A stretch of DNA of 64,000 bases from contig NC_049982.1 of assembly GCF_000003815.2 (NCBI RefSeq), forward strand, positions 23,039,835 through 23,103,834. The letters run 5' to 3'. This DNA is from Branchiostoma floridae. Lineage: Eukaryota; Chordata; Leptocardii; Amphioxiformes; Branchiostomatidae. The position numbers and the translations under genes are program-made. How positions within the stretch are numbered: position 1 is the stretch's first letter; every line of letters begins with the position of its first letter. The notes under the pieces are model-generated. The model was not told where the DNA came from, did no database searches, and worked only from the letters and a program-made list of their open reading frames with translations. Below, piece after piece: positions 35,901 through 48,400 of the stretch.

Positions 35901-38145
35901 AAAAAAGTTTGCAAAATCAATCGTATTCAATTGTATTTCAGTAAATTCATCATTGCAGCCTGTACTATATAGTGAGAATGGGGTGTCAATGTGTTTACCA
36001 GTCATCAAAAAGGCTGAAACACAATAAGGCATTAAGGTCATTGTCCTACATATCTGCCAAGGACTTTGTTTGACCTGGCCCTAATATGTCATATGGGACG
36101 TCTTACCAACATAATAATAGCCTTCACATATTGACGTTAACATAACATTTGCACATATGGTTTTGGATGTCTGATAAGGTGGTCACTACAACCAGATATC
36201 AAACTTTTATTTGCAGGCAGTTTAATGACATTAGTCATTATAACTACATATAGGATTCTTTGATATTTTAGTTTGCCACATTGTAACTTATTATTTTCTG
36301 TAAAGTACTAGTAGAGTAGTTTCTGAAAGTCCTTGATAAGCATATTGCAGGTTGTAAGTGGCTCAAGTCCTGTCATGGTGGATTTTTCAATTACCTCAAT
36401 CAGCATTATCTAATGATATACCTTTCACTGATTCTCTGAAGATAACTGTGTGTTCAGACTCATAGGATATGAAATTATCACTGGTGACAGGTGGGTCACT
36501 TCCCATTGGCTAAAAGATACTGATTGACCTGTACCTTTATGACTTATTTACAGGTCAAATTACTGTTAAATTGCTTTGCAGTAGCAGGAGGTGAAAGGAT
36601 TAGTTTTTGCGGTAAACCTTCTGATAAAAGCTCCTTGGGTAAACCAACTCTTTATTTATAAGTTGAAACCCAAATTTGCACCATCAGCAAGTTGGTGTAG
36701 ACTGTAACAAAAACTGTGACAATGAAACACTGTGGAGTAAAAATTTCATGGTTTCCAGTTTAGTAAAAGAACCAAATAAAATCATGACAACTTCAAAGGG
36801 ATTTTAATTTGAAATTCATGCAGCACTGAAGATTTAAAGGCATCAGAGATGCTGCTCTTTTTGCATTTATAACTAGTCATAACTAGCCTTTAACTCTCTT
36901 TCTGAACAATTGTGTCATTCTATTAAGTTCTGGCATGCAGCTACAAGTATATAATTTTATGCACTTCTTGTTACCCTTCTTTTCCCTGGGGGCTTCTGTG
37001 TCCTGGGCCTCTTTCCTGACCTGGTTGAGGAAAGGGCGTGGCTTCAAGCAATGAGCCATGGAAAGATCTAGTGACGCTTTCCTCAATCTCAATGGTGTAC
37101 AATGTACTTGAGCACAACTGAAATCCTAACTTATGCATAAAACTTTCCTAAGATATAAGTAAAACATGGACCACATGAATAACCATATTGTTATGTGATT
37201 GTTACTGTGAATGCCCAAATTATGCAAACAACAACAACATTGTCAACAACAGCAACAACATCAGTGCAGATAGAATCCATCGTACCTACATCTGAATGAA
37301 CCTTTTTTTATGAATGTGAAAATAAAAAAATATATAATGTGAAAATGAAAAGATGTATAATTGTTTCAACAGAAGGTGTTTTCTTTTATACACCTTTTAT
37401 ATAATCAATCAGCCACAAACGCAGCAAATCTGACATTGTTGAATGGCTGTTTGGTGGACGAGGCTTGTTATTGTTTTTAAATCCACAGGACTACTGTGTC
37501 AGTGTGTGCTTTATAATCTTAATTCTACAAATGAATTGTTATTGATTATACTACGAACAACTTCCATGGCAAAGGTGTGTTGTGGTCATATGACCAAAAC
37601 ACAATATTCCCCACTGAAACAGCAGGATGTTAGTTCTGTACAAACAACTCCTGTGTGGAGATACATTTGACAACAACATATTTTGTCGATCTCTACCTTT
37701 GGCGTTTGATTTGACAAAAACATAACCAAGGATTGCGTCATCTTGCATATATGATGATAAACAAACCTTTAAAGCCTCAAAGCTGGCCCACTTCCCAGTT
37801 TGTTTACATTTTGAAAGAGGCCCTTTTCGGGTATTTCCTGCGTATAAAAGCCCGTCAAATTGACGGCAATTTAAATCTATGTTTCCCCGTGCTACGTCAA
37901 AGAGAAGGCGCTACCGCCAGTTACATACGAAAAGCCCTCGGGGTTCAAACCAAGCGTCCATTTCTGTCCAACCCTGCCCTGAACAAGATTTAAGATGTAG
38001 CTTGCTGGCTGAGATGCGTCCAGACTTGTGTCCTCAGAACTGGATCTCGAGCACATATCCTGTCCATTTACAACCCGTTATGTACATAATACCCACCGTT
38101 TAAACAACTTTTGTCATCCGACAGCTCTCTAGATGTCTCCGCCAT
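29954..38145 (-). CDS. BNIP3: BNIP3/BNIP3L (NIX) mitophagy receptor orthologue, 203 aa
   Basis: BNIP3 and NIX are tail-anchored outer mitochondrial membrane proteins that bind LC3/GABARAP through an N-terminal LIR and promote mitophagy or cell death. Coding exons: 38097-38145, 34240-34399, 32415-32514, 31853-31959, 30709-30777, 30257-30340, 29954-29996. All have GT-AG borders with matching phases (612 nt). Start ATG 38143-38145 gives MAETSRELSDDK. Seen: LIR SWVELHY (W19-L22), a CAG-encoded run of seven Gln, MEKLLIEAQHES, the family block WIWDWSSRPEQNPPK (from residue 125), KHPKHRLSMRHTKAMK, then a C-terminal membrane segment (about 168-194) with SHIAVLGIGIGIGIYLG and the tail HRHIGSSTF. A 48-bp in-phase exon at 35128-35175 may be included in some transcripts (219 aa). 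The membrane segment is about four residues longer than in vertebrates. The gene represents the pre-duplication BNIP3/BNIP3L lineage. Confidence 0.93.
33545..33670. promoter_or_regulatory. Promoter-like motif cluster inside the hAT element
   Basis: In 126 bp: AAAATGGCGGT (33546 on, YY1-type), GCCAATCA (33577-33584, CCAAT box), TGACGTC (33601-33607, CRE-like), TCTCGCGAGA (33623-33632, Kaiso/ZBTB33-type palindrome), CACGTG (33639-33644) and GCCGCCATTA (33661-33670, a second YY1-type site in opposite orientation). This is the typical make-up of a TATA-less housekeeping promoter. Confidence 0.6.
33953..34052. repeat. 27-bp tandem repeat in the right arm of the hAT element
   Basis: About four units based on TTAATTTTCGCGGTTTTACA plus AATTAAAT, with increasing divergence toward the end. 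Subterminal repeats are common in hAT elements, where they can bind transposase. Confidence 0.8.
34338..34362 (-). repeat. BNIP3: CAG trinucleotide run in BNIP3 coding exon
   Basis: Consecutive CAG codons (CTG on the plus strand) encode seven glutamines between the LIR motif and MEKLLIEAQ. A likely site of length polymorphism. Confidence 0.85.
35128..35175 (-). other. BNIP3: Candidate BNIP3 cassette (or alternative first) exon
   Basis: The complement of 35128-35175 is bordered by a good acceptor (tttgcattttgcag) and a good donor (AATGAAG then gtaaaa). It is 48 bp long and phase 1 at both ends, so inclusion adds 16 residues without a frame change: VGIMEGSRRMSGAENE, directly before DSWVEL. It holds its own ATG, so it could also act as an alternative first coding exon. 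Confidence 0.55.
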
Positions 38146-38560
38146 CGCTATTTCGGCGTCACCTGCACGAAATAAACCAAAAATCTGAAGGAAATCTGTC
38201 GAATTTGTCCCCCCTTATTTTGCTGGGCTTGTTTCCCTGCTACGTCATTCCCCGCTCATCAACATCTGACCCCGGGTAATTGATATGACAAATCAGCCAA
38301 TCAGTGCACAGAAAAACCACGTGATTAAAGTCTGCTGATAGTAATTATGTAAAGTACCTCTGGCTACGTCACCACCAGGTAAATGTCACGTGATGTAAAC
38401 AAACAAAACAAGCCCTGCACTCCCTGCACGTGATTCTATTCACGATTGGGCATTTCGTACTAGTATGTTGGCATGTATAAATGTCTTGTCTAATGTTTCC
38501 TAGCCATGTAACCTGGCAGGGAAAGCACGTAGACCACGTCCGCCAGGCTTGCTTTTTTTG
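38146..38560 (-). promoter_or_regulatory. BNIP3 promoter region
   Basis: Directly upstream of the BNIP3 start. Three CACGTG motifs lie at 38318-38323, 38387-38392 (as GTCACGTGAT, close to the CLEAR/TFEB consensus) and 38427-38432. CACGTA and CACGTC sites lie at 38526-38540, and AGCCAATCAG (CCAAT) is near 38295. RCGTG cores are also hypoxia-response elements, and vertebrate BNIP3 is HIF-induced. The transcription start is not determined. Confidence 0.55.
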
Positions 38561-39431
38561 GAAACGGTGTCGTAACGTCGTCCTTTTTATGCTACAAATT
38601 GTAATACAGGGTAGAAACTTATAGTCACCCGCTGTAATGCCTGCCTTTTATTTCCTGGTCTATTTTCTTTATTTTTATGCTGAGATGAGATTTCCCAAAT
38701 CCAAAAGGTACTACAATGCATTCATAAAATGGTTTATGATATAACTTGTTGGCAGAAAAGATAATTGGGGAAAATCCTATTTTTTTGCATTTACTGAATA
38801 TATCAAATCAAAGTCATTCAGTGTGCACGGTGTATCTGTTTTATAATCTATTTATTTAAATAATAAACAAAAGTTTACGGATAAAGTTATCGTGCTTTAA
38901 AAAATTGTATGTTGATGAATGCATATGCATAAATACAAATATTCAAGATTATTATTTCGTGGTTATTTCCAAACAGACTAGTAGACTGATAGATTTGCGT
39001 CGAATGTTATACTTTGTAACGTCACCGAGTCTAAGCATTACCTGGTCCCTTTGGTGGCTTGATAGACCGTTCCTGGCCATGGCTGTCAATCAAAATTAAC
39101 GTACTGATTTATCATTGGAAGAAAGCAGCAAAATGCTTGCAACGGTGACACTGGCACAATTTGTATGAATTCACTACTGCGAGGTGCATTGATCCTTTTA
39201 AAATAGCTTATAAACATGTTCACTGAATGCAACTGTAGTGTATGTGTTTTGCCCCGCTACTCGCAACATATTGTCCGGATTAAAAATAATACTTCATTTT
39301 ACGTTTAGCAGCGGTTAAAATGGAAAAGATGAAAGAAGGTGAAGGTGCGTGCTAAGGTCAGCTGGACGTCATGTGATAGTTATGTGACAATAGTGACGTC
39401 TTGTGTTCTTCTTCTGGGGTTTACAAGAACC
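38560..39431. other. Intergenic and 5' flank of the propeller-protein gene
   Basis: Head-to-head interval between BNIP3 (-) and the secreted propeller gene (+). AT-rich. A TATAAA at 39209-39214, about 220 bp before the ATG, could be a TATA box. I see no other gene. Confidence 0.4.
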
Positions 39432-42400
39432 ATGGAGAGTCCGCATGGCCTCTTGCTCTCTTCATTCCTTCTCCTGACGCTCTCAGGGGCGTACGCCGGG
39501 GATCCCGCGGCCGACCTGCGGCGGATGGCGGTGATCCACTCGCTCATCCCCGCCGTGCCGCCGTCGGCGAGCCGTGGAGCAGGCTCCGAGGCTGTGAACT
39601 TCACGGCGGCCTTCCGTACTTCCGACAACGCCACCCTCCAGCTTAGCGTCGGCATCCTGGACAACAGTACCAGACAGGAGATGTACTCCGAGTGGGTGGA
39701 CCTGGGCTCCCCGAGCTCCACTGTCAAGGTGGTGTCCAATCCTGCCGCGGCTTACTCCGTCAACAATACGATCCAGGTGGATATAACGTTAGAGTTCTTT
39801 ATACATGCGCAACCAAGTGTTTTACCATCCTCATATGCATGACCGGGTTTATTTTGCCCTGCTGCAACCAGATGTCGCAGCAGTATTACTCAATTTATGC
39901 TGGTTTTTAATCAAACTTTCAAAGCTCCTTGTTTTAATTACCTCCATGAAATGTCATGGAGGTTATATTTTACCCCGCGTTTGTCTGTCTTTGTGTGTGT
40001 GTGTGTGTGTGTAAACAAAATAACTCATGAACGGTTGGGCGGATTGCTTTCGTACTTGGTGTGTTGGTAGTGTGTGATGAAAGCTGGAAATGATTAGATT
40101 TTGGACCCCCTAGCGACTCCCCTTGGTACTGCAGCGCAACTTCCGGTTTTGCTATCTCGGTGTTCTGAACATGCTATGGTCACGATTTTTGAGTATTAGA
40201 TAGCTCTTGTGCTCGGGAACAAATGACATAAGTTTGGGCCCCCTAGCGTCTACAGTAGTTTTGGGATAGCAGGGGCATTTTTGTCAAAAACTTCTGACGA
40301 GGATAACTCAAGAAGGGAACAACGGATTTTTATGATTTTTGGTATGTAGGTACCTTAGACAATGTTGTACAAGATAAGATACTAATTATGCAAAATAGGA
40401 GTACATTTGCATAATTAATGAGAATATTCTATCATAGCAGTTTTTTCAATGTATCTCTTGTCCCGGATGTGCTATGGTCTTGACATTTGAATGGTAGATA
40501 GCTTTTAGCGTCATGACAAAGTGGGGCAAGTTTCAGTCCCCTAACATTTAATTGTGGAACTGCAGGGGCATTTTTGTCAAGACATTCCAAAGAGGATAAC
40601 TGCAGAAAGGAACGACGGATTGCCTGCATTTTAAGTATGCAGGTAGCTTGGGCAAAGATGTTTAAAATGATATGCATTTTATGCAAATGAGGACTTAATT
40701 TGCATGATTAATGAGGAAATTGTATAATTCCATTGTTTTGAATAACTGGACTTCAATAAATGTAACACATGTTAATCATGATGGGTGGAATATAAGCAGA
40801 TACCAAATATGGTAACAAGGAACTTAGGGACCGTACGGCGTTTAGTGAGGGGGGAGGGCCGGTCGCCAGAGGGTCGGGTCAAAATTTTTTTGCTAGGCCC
40901 TCCCCCCAGGTAAATTTTTTTTTGCTAGGCCATCTCCCCAAGTCAAAATCTTTTTGCTTGGCCCTCCCCCCTCCTATCAACTTTGAAAAAAATATTCAAG
41001 ACGCCAATAAACAGTGCGCTCCCATTTGTAAATGTGCTTTGCGTCATATCATACTTTTTCATGATTTTCATCGCGAAGCAGATCTCTTACCCCTAGTAAA
41101 AAAAGGAAAACAGAATGGCTCAAAATATCTGCTTAATAGAGGGATAAATATCTGCTTCATAGAGCAATTTGCTTTATAGAAGCTATTTCATTGTTTTGAT
41201 ATTAAAACAACACCTAAAAAGCGCCCCACTCCCTATATTTACCTATTGCAAGCTCGCGGGCCTGAGCGGCTTGACGGAAACTATTTGCAATTTACATATA
41301 TTTTGGACTTTTTCTTGGTTCTGTAGTGGTAATAACTTACGGTAAATCGGGGGAAAAAATGAAAACCAAAACGACAGCACGATTCGACTAACCTAAACTG
41401 TAGTGGGGAGGGGGGCGCCGACGCGTGCACTGATTTTCCCACGGCGGGGTAGACCGGTCGCCTCTCTCTAGCCGCCGACGGGCGTGAGAACGCAGACTTG
41501 CAGGAGATCTTTTAGAAATGCCACGCTTTTTTTGCCACGATTTCCTGCATTGCTTTTTTATGGGAAAATTTGCTGGTTAGATGACATTTCTATGAAAAAA
41601 AATACGAGGGTTTCAAGTTTTTGAGAACGACGTTCCATGTCCGGCGCCAAAGGCACGAAGAATCGCAAGGAAGGTCCGGGAAAATTTTGAAATTTTGACC
41701 CTCTTAAAAGCTATTTCCTTCAGTTTGAGGGAGATATTTTGCTGACAAACAAAGCTAACTTTAATGGCATTTCAATTTAGAAATGCAAAATTAAATCCCC
41801 CCCAAACACATTATCACGATGTCGGTCATCAAAGGCGCGAGGCCGGTCACGTCAAAAGTGATCCAGGAAAATTTGCAAATCTTTACCCTCGAGCTCTGAA
41901 ACGCCATTTCTTACATTTTGAGGGCAATAAGACAGGGGTAAATTTTGCTGGCAGACTAATCTAGAGTTTAATAACATTTCTGTAAGTGAAAAAGGTTTTC
42001 GAGGTCGTCATGCATAAGCCCCGCCCCCTCCCTTTCGCATTTTCACTGTGTCCCGAGCGCCAACCTTGGGCGATCCCCTGCAGAGGTCCAGAAAAATTTT
42101 GAAATCTTGACCCTCTGAAACGCCGTTTCTTGGATTTTAAGGGACATATTTTGCTGGCAGACCAAGCTATTTTTTTTTGCATGGCCCTCCCCCCAAGTCA
42201 AGAATGTTTTGCTAGACCCTCCCCCTGGCAAAATTGTTTTTTGCTTGGCCCTCCCCCCCCTGGCGACCGGCCCTCCCCCCTCGCTAAATGCCGTACAGTC
42301 CCTTATTTGCATAATTTATGTAAAAATTCAAAACCGCTTTATGATTGATGATGGGAATTTTATAATTGTGACATCAGTCAATGATGAACAACACCATGCA

Positions 42401-45400
42401 TAAATTATGTTAATGTGTTAGTCAATTGCATGAAATTTACGAAAGCTCTAAATTTTCATGGAAGTATGAGGTCGCCGAACTCTAGTTTTGACTCATTCTT
42501 AATTTTGAGGCATATTAGTTACAATTGTCTAACTTGCATTAAGAGCCCCAGAACCATGATGTCCCACCTGGACCATAGAACAACATACATGTATCTTAAA
42601 ATGACCGGGAAACATCACGCTGTCATTCTGTAATAGTTTAATATTAATAAATCATGTACGGGATGGGCTACGAAACCACATCTTTTTTCAGGTATCTCCT
42701 TCTGGACTGATAGTGTGTGTTCAAAGAAATTGCGGTCCTATAAAACGTTACTCAGTTACTTAGTATCCCCCCCCCCCCTCATCATGGATCATGGCTAGAG
42801 CAGATTATCACCTAAGTGATGGCACCACCCTACTTTATTACTATCACACAGTAACTGTTATATCTTATGATGTTGTCCATCAATGTTGATATGTTTTCCC
42901 TCTGTTGTCCTTCTCCTACATCCAGGTGTTTGTGCAGTGTTCCGATGGACAGGTGTACTACCTGGAACAGAAGCCCAAACATGCCGTGTACTTCGTCACC
43001 TGGTACAAGCTTCCAGGTTCCCTGCCTGTAGACGAGGGTGGGCCGGCACTGTTGGTGGGGCGGGACTCTGTGAGCGCTCTGGCGTGGAAGGGCAGGGTGG
43101 CCGTGTTTGTGAGATCCATGCAGGTGTCGTCAAACCTGTACTGGTCTACAGGTGTTGCTAAAAGGTGAACACTGTCTGTGATCTGTGAATGGTTGTGCAT
43201 GGATGAAATTACTCACAAAAGAATGAATTGCAAATTCACACAGCATTGTCAAATCTGTAATGTAAGAAAAGCAAGATAGTCACGTTTCTCAGAATATAGT
43301 GATAAACGTTACAATTTTGCCTGTCTATATATGTTTCTATCTCCAGCTTTAAACTTCTTCCCATTTGATTGGAAGCCCATGTTGTTGATTTTCCTTGTTA
43401 AATTGTCATTTTAAGTTCATGAAAATATATTTTCAGAACTTCAGATTTTTGGGCCAGATGGGGTAATATTTTTTCCCTCCCAAGTCCCAACAAAACATTT
43501 TGGTCGTGGGACAGAGGGACGGGTCCTGGAGATAGTCCTACTTTGGAGATAACTGATTTGGTGCCTGTGTTTTCAGCTTCACTCCATGGCAGAACTTGGG
43601 TGGAAACCTGGCCACAGATGCCACTGTTGTGTACAACCCATTTTCAGGGTACATGGAGGCCTACGCAGTCCTGAGCGATGGAAAGGTGAACCGTAAAGAC
43701 CAGGTGCACGACAACAAGTGGCAAGATTGGACTGTTTTAGGTGAAATTTTATTTTGTGATACTGGAAATGCATGTTATGACTTATAAGCTAAAGGGTTAT
43801 GATTGAATGTGAAATACTGAAACGATTTTTAGTTTGAGTTGTTTGTATGACTTGCTACTCATAATAGTCTCTACTTTTTGTTATACACAATATAAGTGAC
43901 ACCAAAAAGTAGTTACTCAAGCAACTGGATATGGTTTTGGAAACCATAACCATAATTTCCAAAACCATATCCAGTTGCTTGAGTAACTACTTTTTGGTGT
44001 ACCTTATTACCTGGATGTCTAACCTACATCGACACAATATAAGTGATTTATCAAATTAACATAGTGTCTTTCTCTTTTGTATACTGACTTGACTTTTGTA
44101 AAGGGCTCCCTTAGAAATCAGTTATTGTAACCTAAGGGACTCTAGATAGATAAACAACGTAGTGGGTGTGGAAAAATTGAAATGAACAGATAGGTTGTAA
44201 GGCAATTTGTGGTCTCACATCAGTGTTTCAATATATTTCCTAGGAGTGAGTCAGCCGGCCATGGTGAACACATCACGCCCAGTGGCACACGCCATGAGTG
44301 AGACCATCTTCCACGGCATGACGGAGGTGTTCGCCCTGGGGGCTGATGGGAAAATCAAGCATATCTGGCAGACCACATGTGACAATGTAAAGACTTGATA
44401 TCTTAAAACCCTTAGATTAGACAGTCAAGTTTATTAGTTTTACAAAGGTTTTACAGGATATTTCCAAAGCACCTACCAGCAAGCTTTTGATCAGTCCTCT
44501 GACCCTTTTCAAGTTGAAATGACCCAAAGCCTGTGTCACATTACTTGAATGGAACAGTGATATCAGCAAGGGGACAAAGGTGCTCATCAATTGGTTTGGG
44601 GTGAGGGGTCGTTGATGGGCCCTGATTTTTAATGGTAAAGTTAATGGTAAAGTTGGACTTGTGTACACAGGTAGAGGATTGAAAAGCTAGTAAACATACA
44701 TATTTCAAAACATTTCTATGAGAACAGCCTTCAGAATCTGTAAGTCAGGCATTGTGGATTCCAGCATGTAGTAGCAGAAGGCAGTTCAGCACCAAGGAGG
44801 ATTGCAACTGTGAAACCTGCATACACAGCGTCATGTCATTATGCTTGTAATCAATTTTGTTACTTGTTATTAGTTACAAGTATCTTGAACTAACAACTCT
44901 ATCAGTTGTACGTTATCTGGTTGTTGTTTCAGTTCTTAATGATCTATTTTGTCATCATCATCATTATCGTCATTAATTATTATCGTATGTTTATATTTGA
45001 GTTTCAGTAGTGTTAGACCCTTCTCTGTCATATCCCAGCAAAATGTATATTTCCTCAAGTTATATTTTCTGATTTTGTCTTTTGTAAAATATAAATCCAA
45101 AATATTGTGTTGTGCATACAGGTGGTGAACCCCTGGGGGTACTGTACCTGGGGTCTCTGGGGAAACATAGCAGGCAGTTTGTCTAATGACATACGGGTGG
45201 CGTACGGGTACGGCATGGAGAAGCCTCAGCTGCGGGGACAGGTCAATGTCCTCGCTACCGGACACAACGTGCATCTGGGAAACGAGGTCTTCTTTGTTGG
45301 CAAAAATGGCAGGTATGAACTGGCTGTGTGTTAGATCCGTGAACGATTTCATCAGGTTGGTAGATTGCTGGATATCAAGGTTCTTTGTTTGCAACTAGGG

Positions 45401-48400
45401 AGTTTATCCAATTTTTTACTGACTTCACCAGGCAATACTGACTGGTTCTACTTTGCAGTACAGATAGGTGTCACTGCTGCAGTGTGAAGACTCAGACCCC
45501 GCTCTAAATGTGACTGAGTTTAGATTGCCCTCATCATGGTTGGCTAGATATTAAGGCAGGTCGTGCGTGAAGAACTTGGCTATCCATCAAAGTTAGATTT
45601 TTAAAGTGATATGAAAACTTATATCAAAGCCAAAGATCATGTACTGATTGCTGTTGGCTATTTTGATTTACCATAATTTGCTATTCAATTTCACCCAATT
45701 TGTAGCAAAAGAATTTTCTTAATTTTGTTGGTAGTCTTGTGTGGAGTTTAGCTTAAGTGCTGTCGGTTCCCCCCAGAATTATGCAATATTACATTTTTAG
45801 GAGTGAAATAAATTGCCTGGATGTGTTTCAGCCTCTGGCATGTTTGGCAGCTCCTCCGAAATGACGTTTGGAACGGACCAGACCTGATTGGTCGGCCAGC
45901 TGAGGGGGAGATCGGGTCCCTGCCAACCATCATGCAGGACAGGACAGGAGGCTGGTGGAGGGCGTACGTCATCACCACTAAGGGACAGGTAGGCTCACTC
46001 ACTCACCATCTGCTTTATCGTCTGTTGTTGCCCTTCTCCAAGGAATTTAACATGCTCACTCACTCACTCACTCACTCACTCACTCACTCACTCACTCACT
46101 CACTCACTCACAAGTTTTGTCCTGGTGTTAGTGGCTCAAAACCAACTCTGCCTCTGGGTTGATATCTTGAAAAGGTAAGAGTCAAGTGTGATGCCAATAC
46201 TTCCACAAATGTGGTAAATCTCGACAAACAACCCCCCCCCCCCCTCCTCTTCAACACCATCCTCCCACTTGGTGGCTGCACTTCCTTGCAGTGCTCCCGA
46301 TATTTTTCCTAGCAAAAACCTTGAAATGGTAACTTAATTAACTGTCCCCAATGCAGGTAGGGATTGTTGAACAGCAGAAGAACCTGTCCATCTCTGTGGA
46401 GCAGATGGCATCAGGCTCCAACCTGACAGTGTCCTGGCGAGTTCCTGAAGATGAGGCCGCCGGCGCGGACTGGCTCGGCGTCTACAGACGGGGGGACGAT
46501 GAGAACAGGAACTACCTGGACTTCAGGTAGGACAGGCACATGGAAGTTCTGGGTTTGCTTTTCAAGTCCCTAAGAATATCACTTGTTTTGGCTCTCTTGT
46601 TAGTCTCTAAGACTATACTAGTTCTGTTAAAAAAAGTTACACCAGAGATGACAATAGACCGAGCTGATGTCTTATACAAAAGGTATAGTTATACCAACTA
46701 TACAGATAAAGATATTAAGGCATTAAGACATAGGAATTTGAGGGGCCTTTAGAGACAGCCCTACTCCTGCTAGGAGAAGACAAGACTTGCAAGAGGGAGT
46801 GGCCATGGTGGGCAAGTTTTGAAATGACGACATGGTTCTGCTGACTCAACATGTATTTTGTCTCATTGCCCTCACTGCTTGCACGCTTTCACTGAGTACA
46901 TGTACCATTGTTAGTGGCCAAACTCTCTCACTGGTGAAATCCCCATTGAGTCTAGATCTGCTTTAATTGTAATCCTGAACAAATCACCAAAATCCTCTGT
47001 AGAAGGAAAGCCAGAACTCATCAGCTCAGGCCAGTGCCTATACAAACAACAAGTTTTAGTTTGAAATTCCTTCATGCTTTGTAACTGGAAAAGTTTGTAT
47101 TGTACACAGGTATGTCCAGGGTGGTCAGAATCCCAAGCAACCACCTGTGCCCAAGGGCTCTGTTACCATGGCGATATACCTTCCTGATGGCAAGTACGAC
47201 CTGCGCTACCTGGTCAACAGGAAGTTCTCTGATGTCATGACCACAGGTATCAATCAATCTTTGTGATATGAAAATAGTGTGACAATTGATACTGTATCAA
47301 TTGTCACACTATTTTCATATAACATTGAATTTAAAGCAAAAGAGTCAGTAGCCTGACTTTAAAATAAAAGGATAGTATGATCTTTAAAGAAATACATTGT
47401 ATAGGATGCAGAGAACAATGATGATGAACACTTTCCTAGGGTAAGATATAAACTGAGTGACTGTTTCATTTGGGGCTGCATTCTTAACACTACACCTAGC
47501 TGAAGTGCAAAGAACTTCAACCCTTTGACAAGAATGTCCTGAGAATTAGTTACATACATGTTGGCTATGTATACACACTTAAATTATGTACAGAAAACTT
47601 GTCCAGTGACCAGTACCATCCAGGTGAAACTGTTTTGTTTTTAGAACACTTCACAGTTATCTCTGACTCAGTATTGTTTTCTCACTTTTTTCTCCAACTT
47701 GAATGTGTATTCATTCACACTGTTTCCTGTAGGTGTTGAGGTGTATAATGGACCAGAGGATGAGAACTGGGTACAGCTGTACCAGGGGATGGCTATAGGG
47801 CTGGGGAAGGAGGGCCTCAACATCACCCTGTGTGTCAAAGATGGAGAGGCCACCATCAAGAAGTTTGAACAAACCTGGGAGGCTTTCCTGCAGAGGGAGG
47901 TGGGTAAAATTTAGCTACCAGGGAAGCAGAACACAGTATTCATCTGCAACCCCTGGGGCCTATGACTGGGGCAAATAAGAAGATAGGACAAAGTTCCGTA
48001 AGACTGAATAAAAGTATTTTGTGAAGTCAAAAGTGTAAACTGTGCTGTGTGGTATAGGAATATGTTGGCTTTGAGCATTGGTTTCATCTGTTTGGTAAAT
48101 CAATGGTCAACACAGTACTTTGTACACTATCGGGGCAGTGTGATGTTTCAATGACAACTTAAGGGCAGCTTAAGACAATAAGGAATGTCACATTAGCCAT
48201 ATCTATCTTTAGAAAAGAGAAGAAAAGGTCTTCAAATTATCTACAACTTTCTCCTTAGTTCTGGGAGGGGCTGAAGTTGCTAGGCGTGTCCCTTGGAGAC
48301 CTTGTGGCAGCCCTGGTCCAGTGTGAGGAGACGGCTGTAGCAGAGGCCCTCAACAAGTTTGTCACAGATCTCATGAGCTGTGCCTCCGCTAAACAGTGAG

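Noticed and set aside
36883-37092. Additional BNIP3 exon on the minus strand
   Set aside because: The frame has no acceptor/donor pair with compatible phase and no similarity to the BNIP3 N-terminus; the neighbouring exons join without it.
39339-39431. Upstream in-frame ATG of the propeller gene as the true start
   Set aside because: It would add 31 residues before a clear signal peptide and has a weaker start context than the ATG at 39432.
46053-46111. CRISPR-like or regulatory array of direct repeats
   Set aside because: A simple (CTCA)n microsatellite with no spacers, in an intron of an animal gene.
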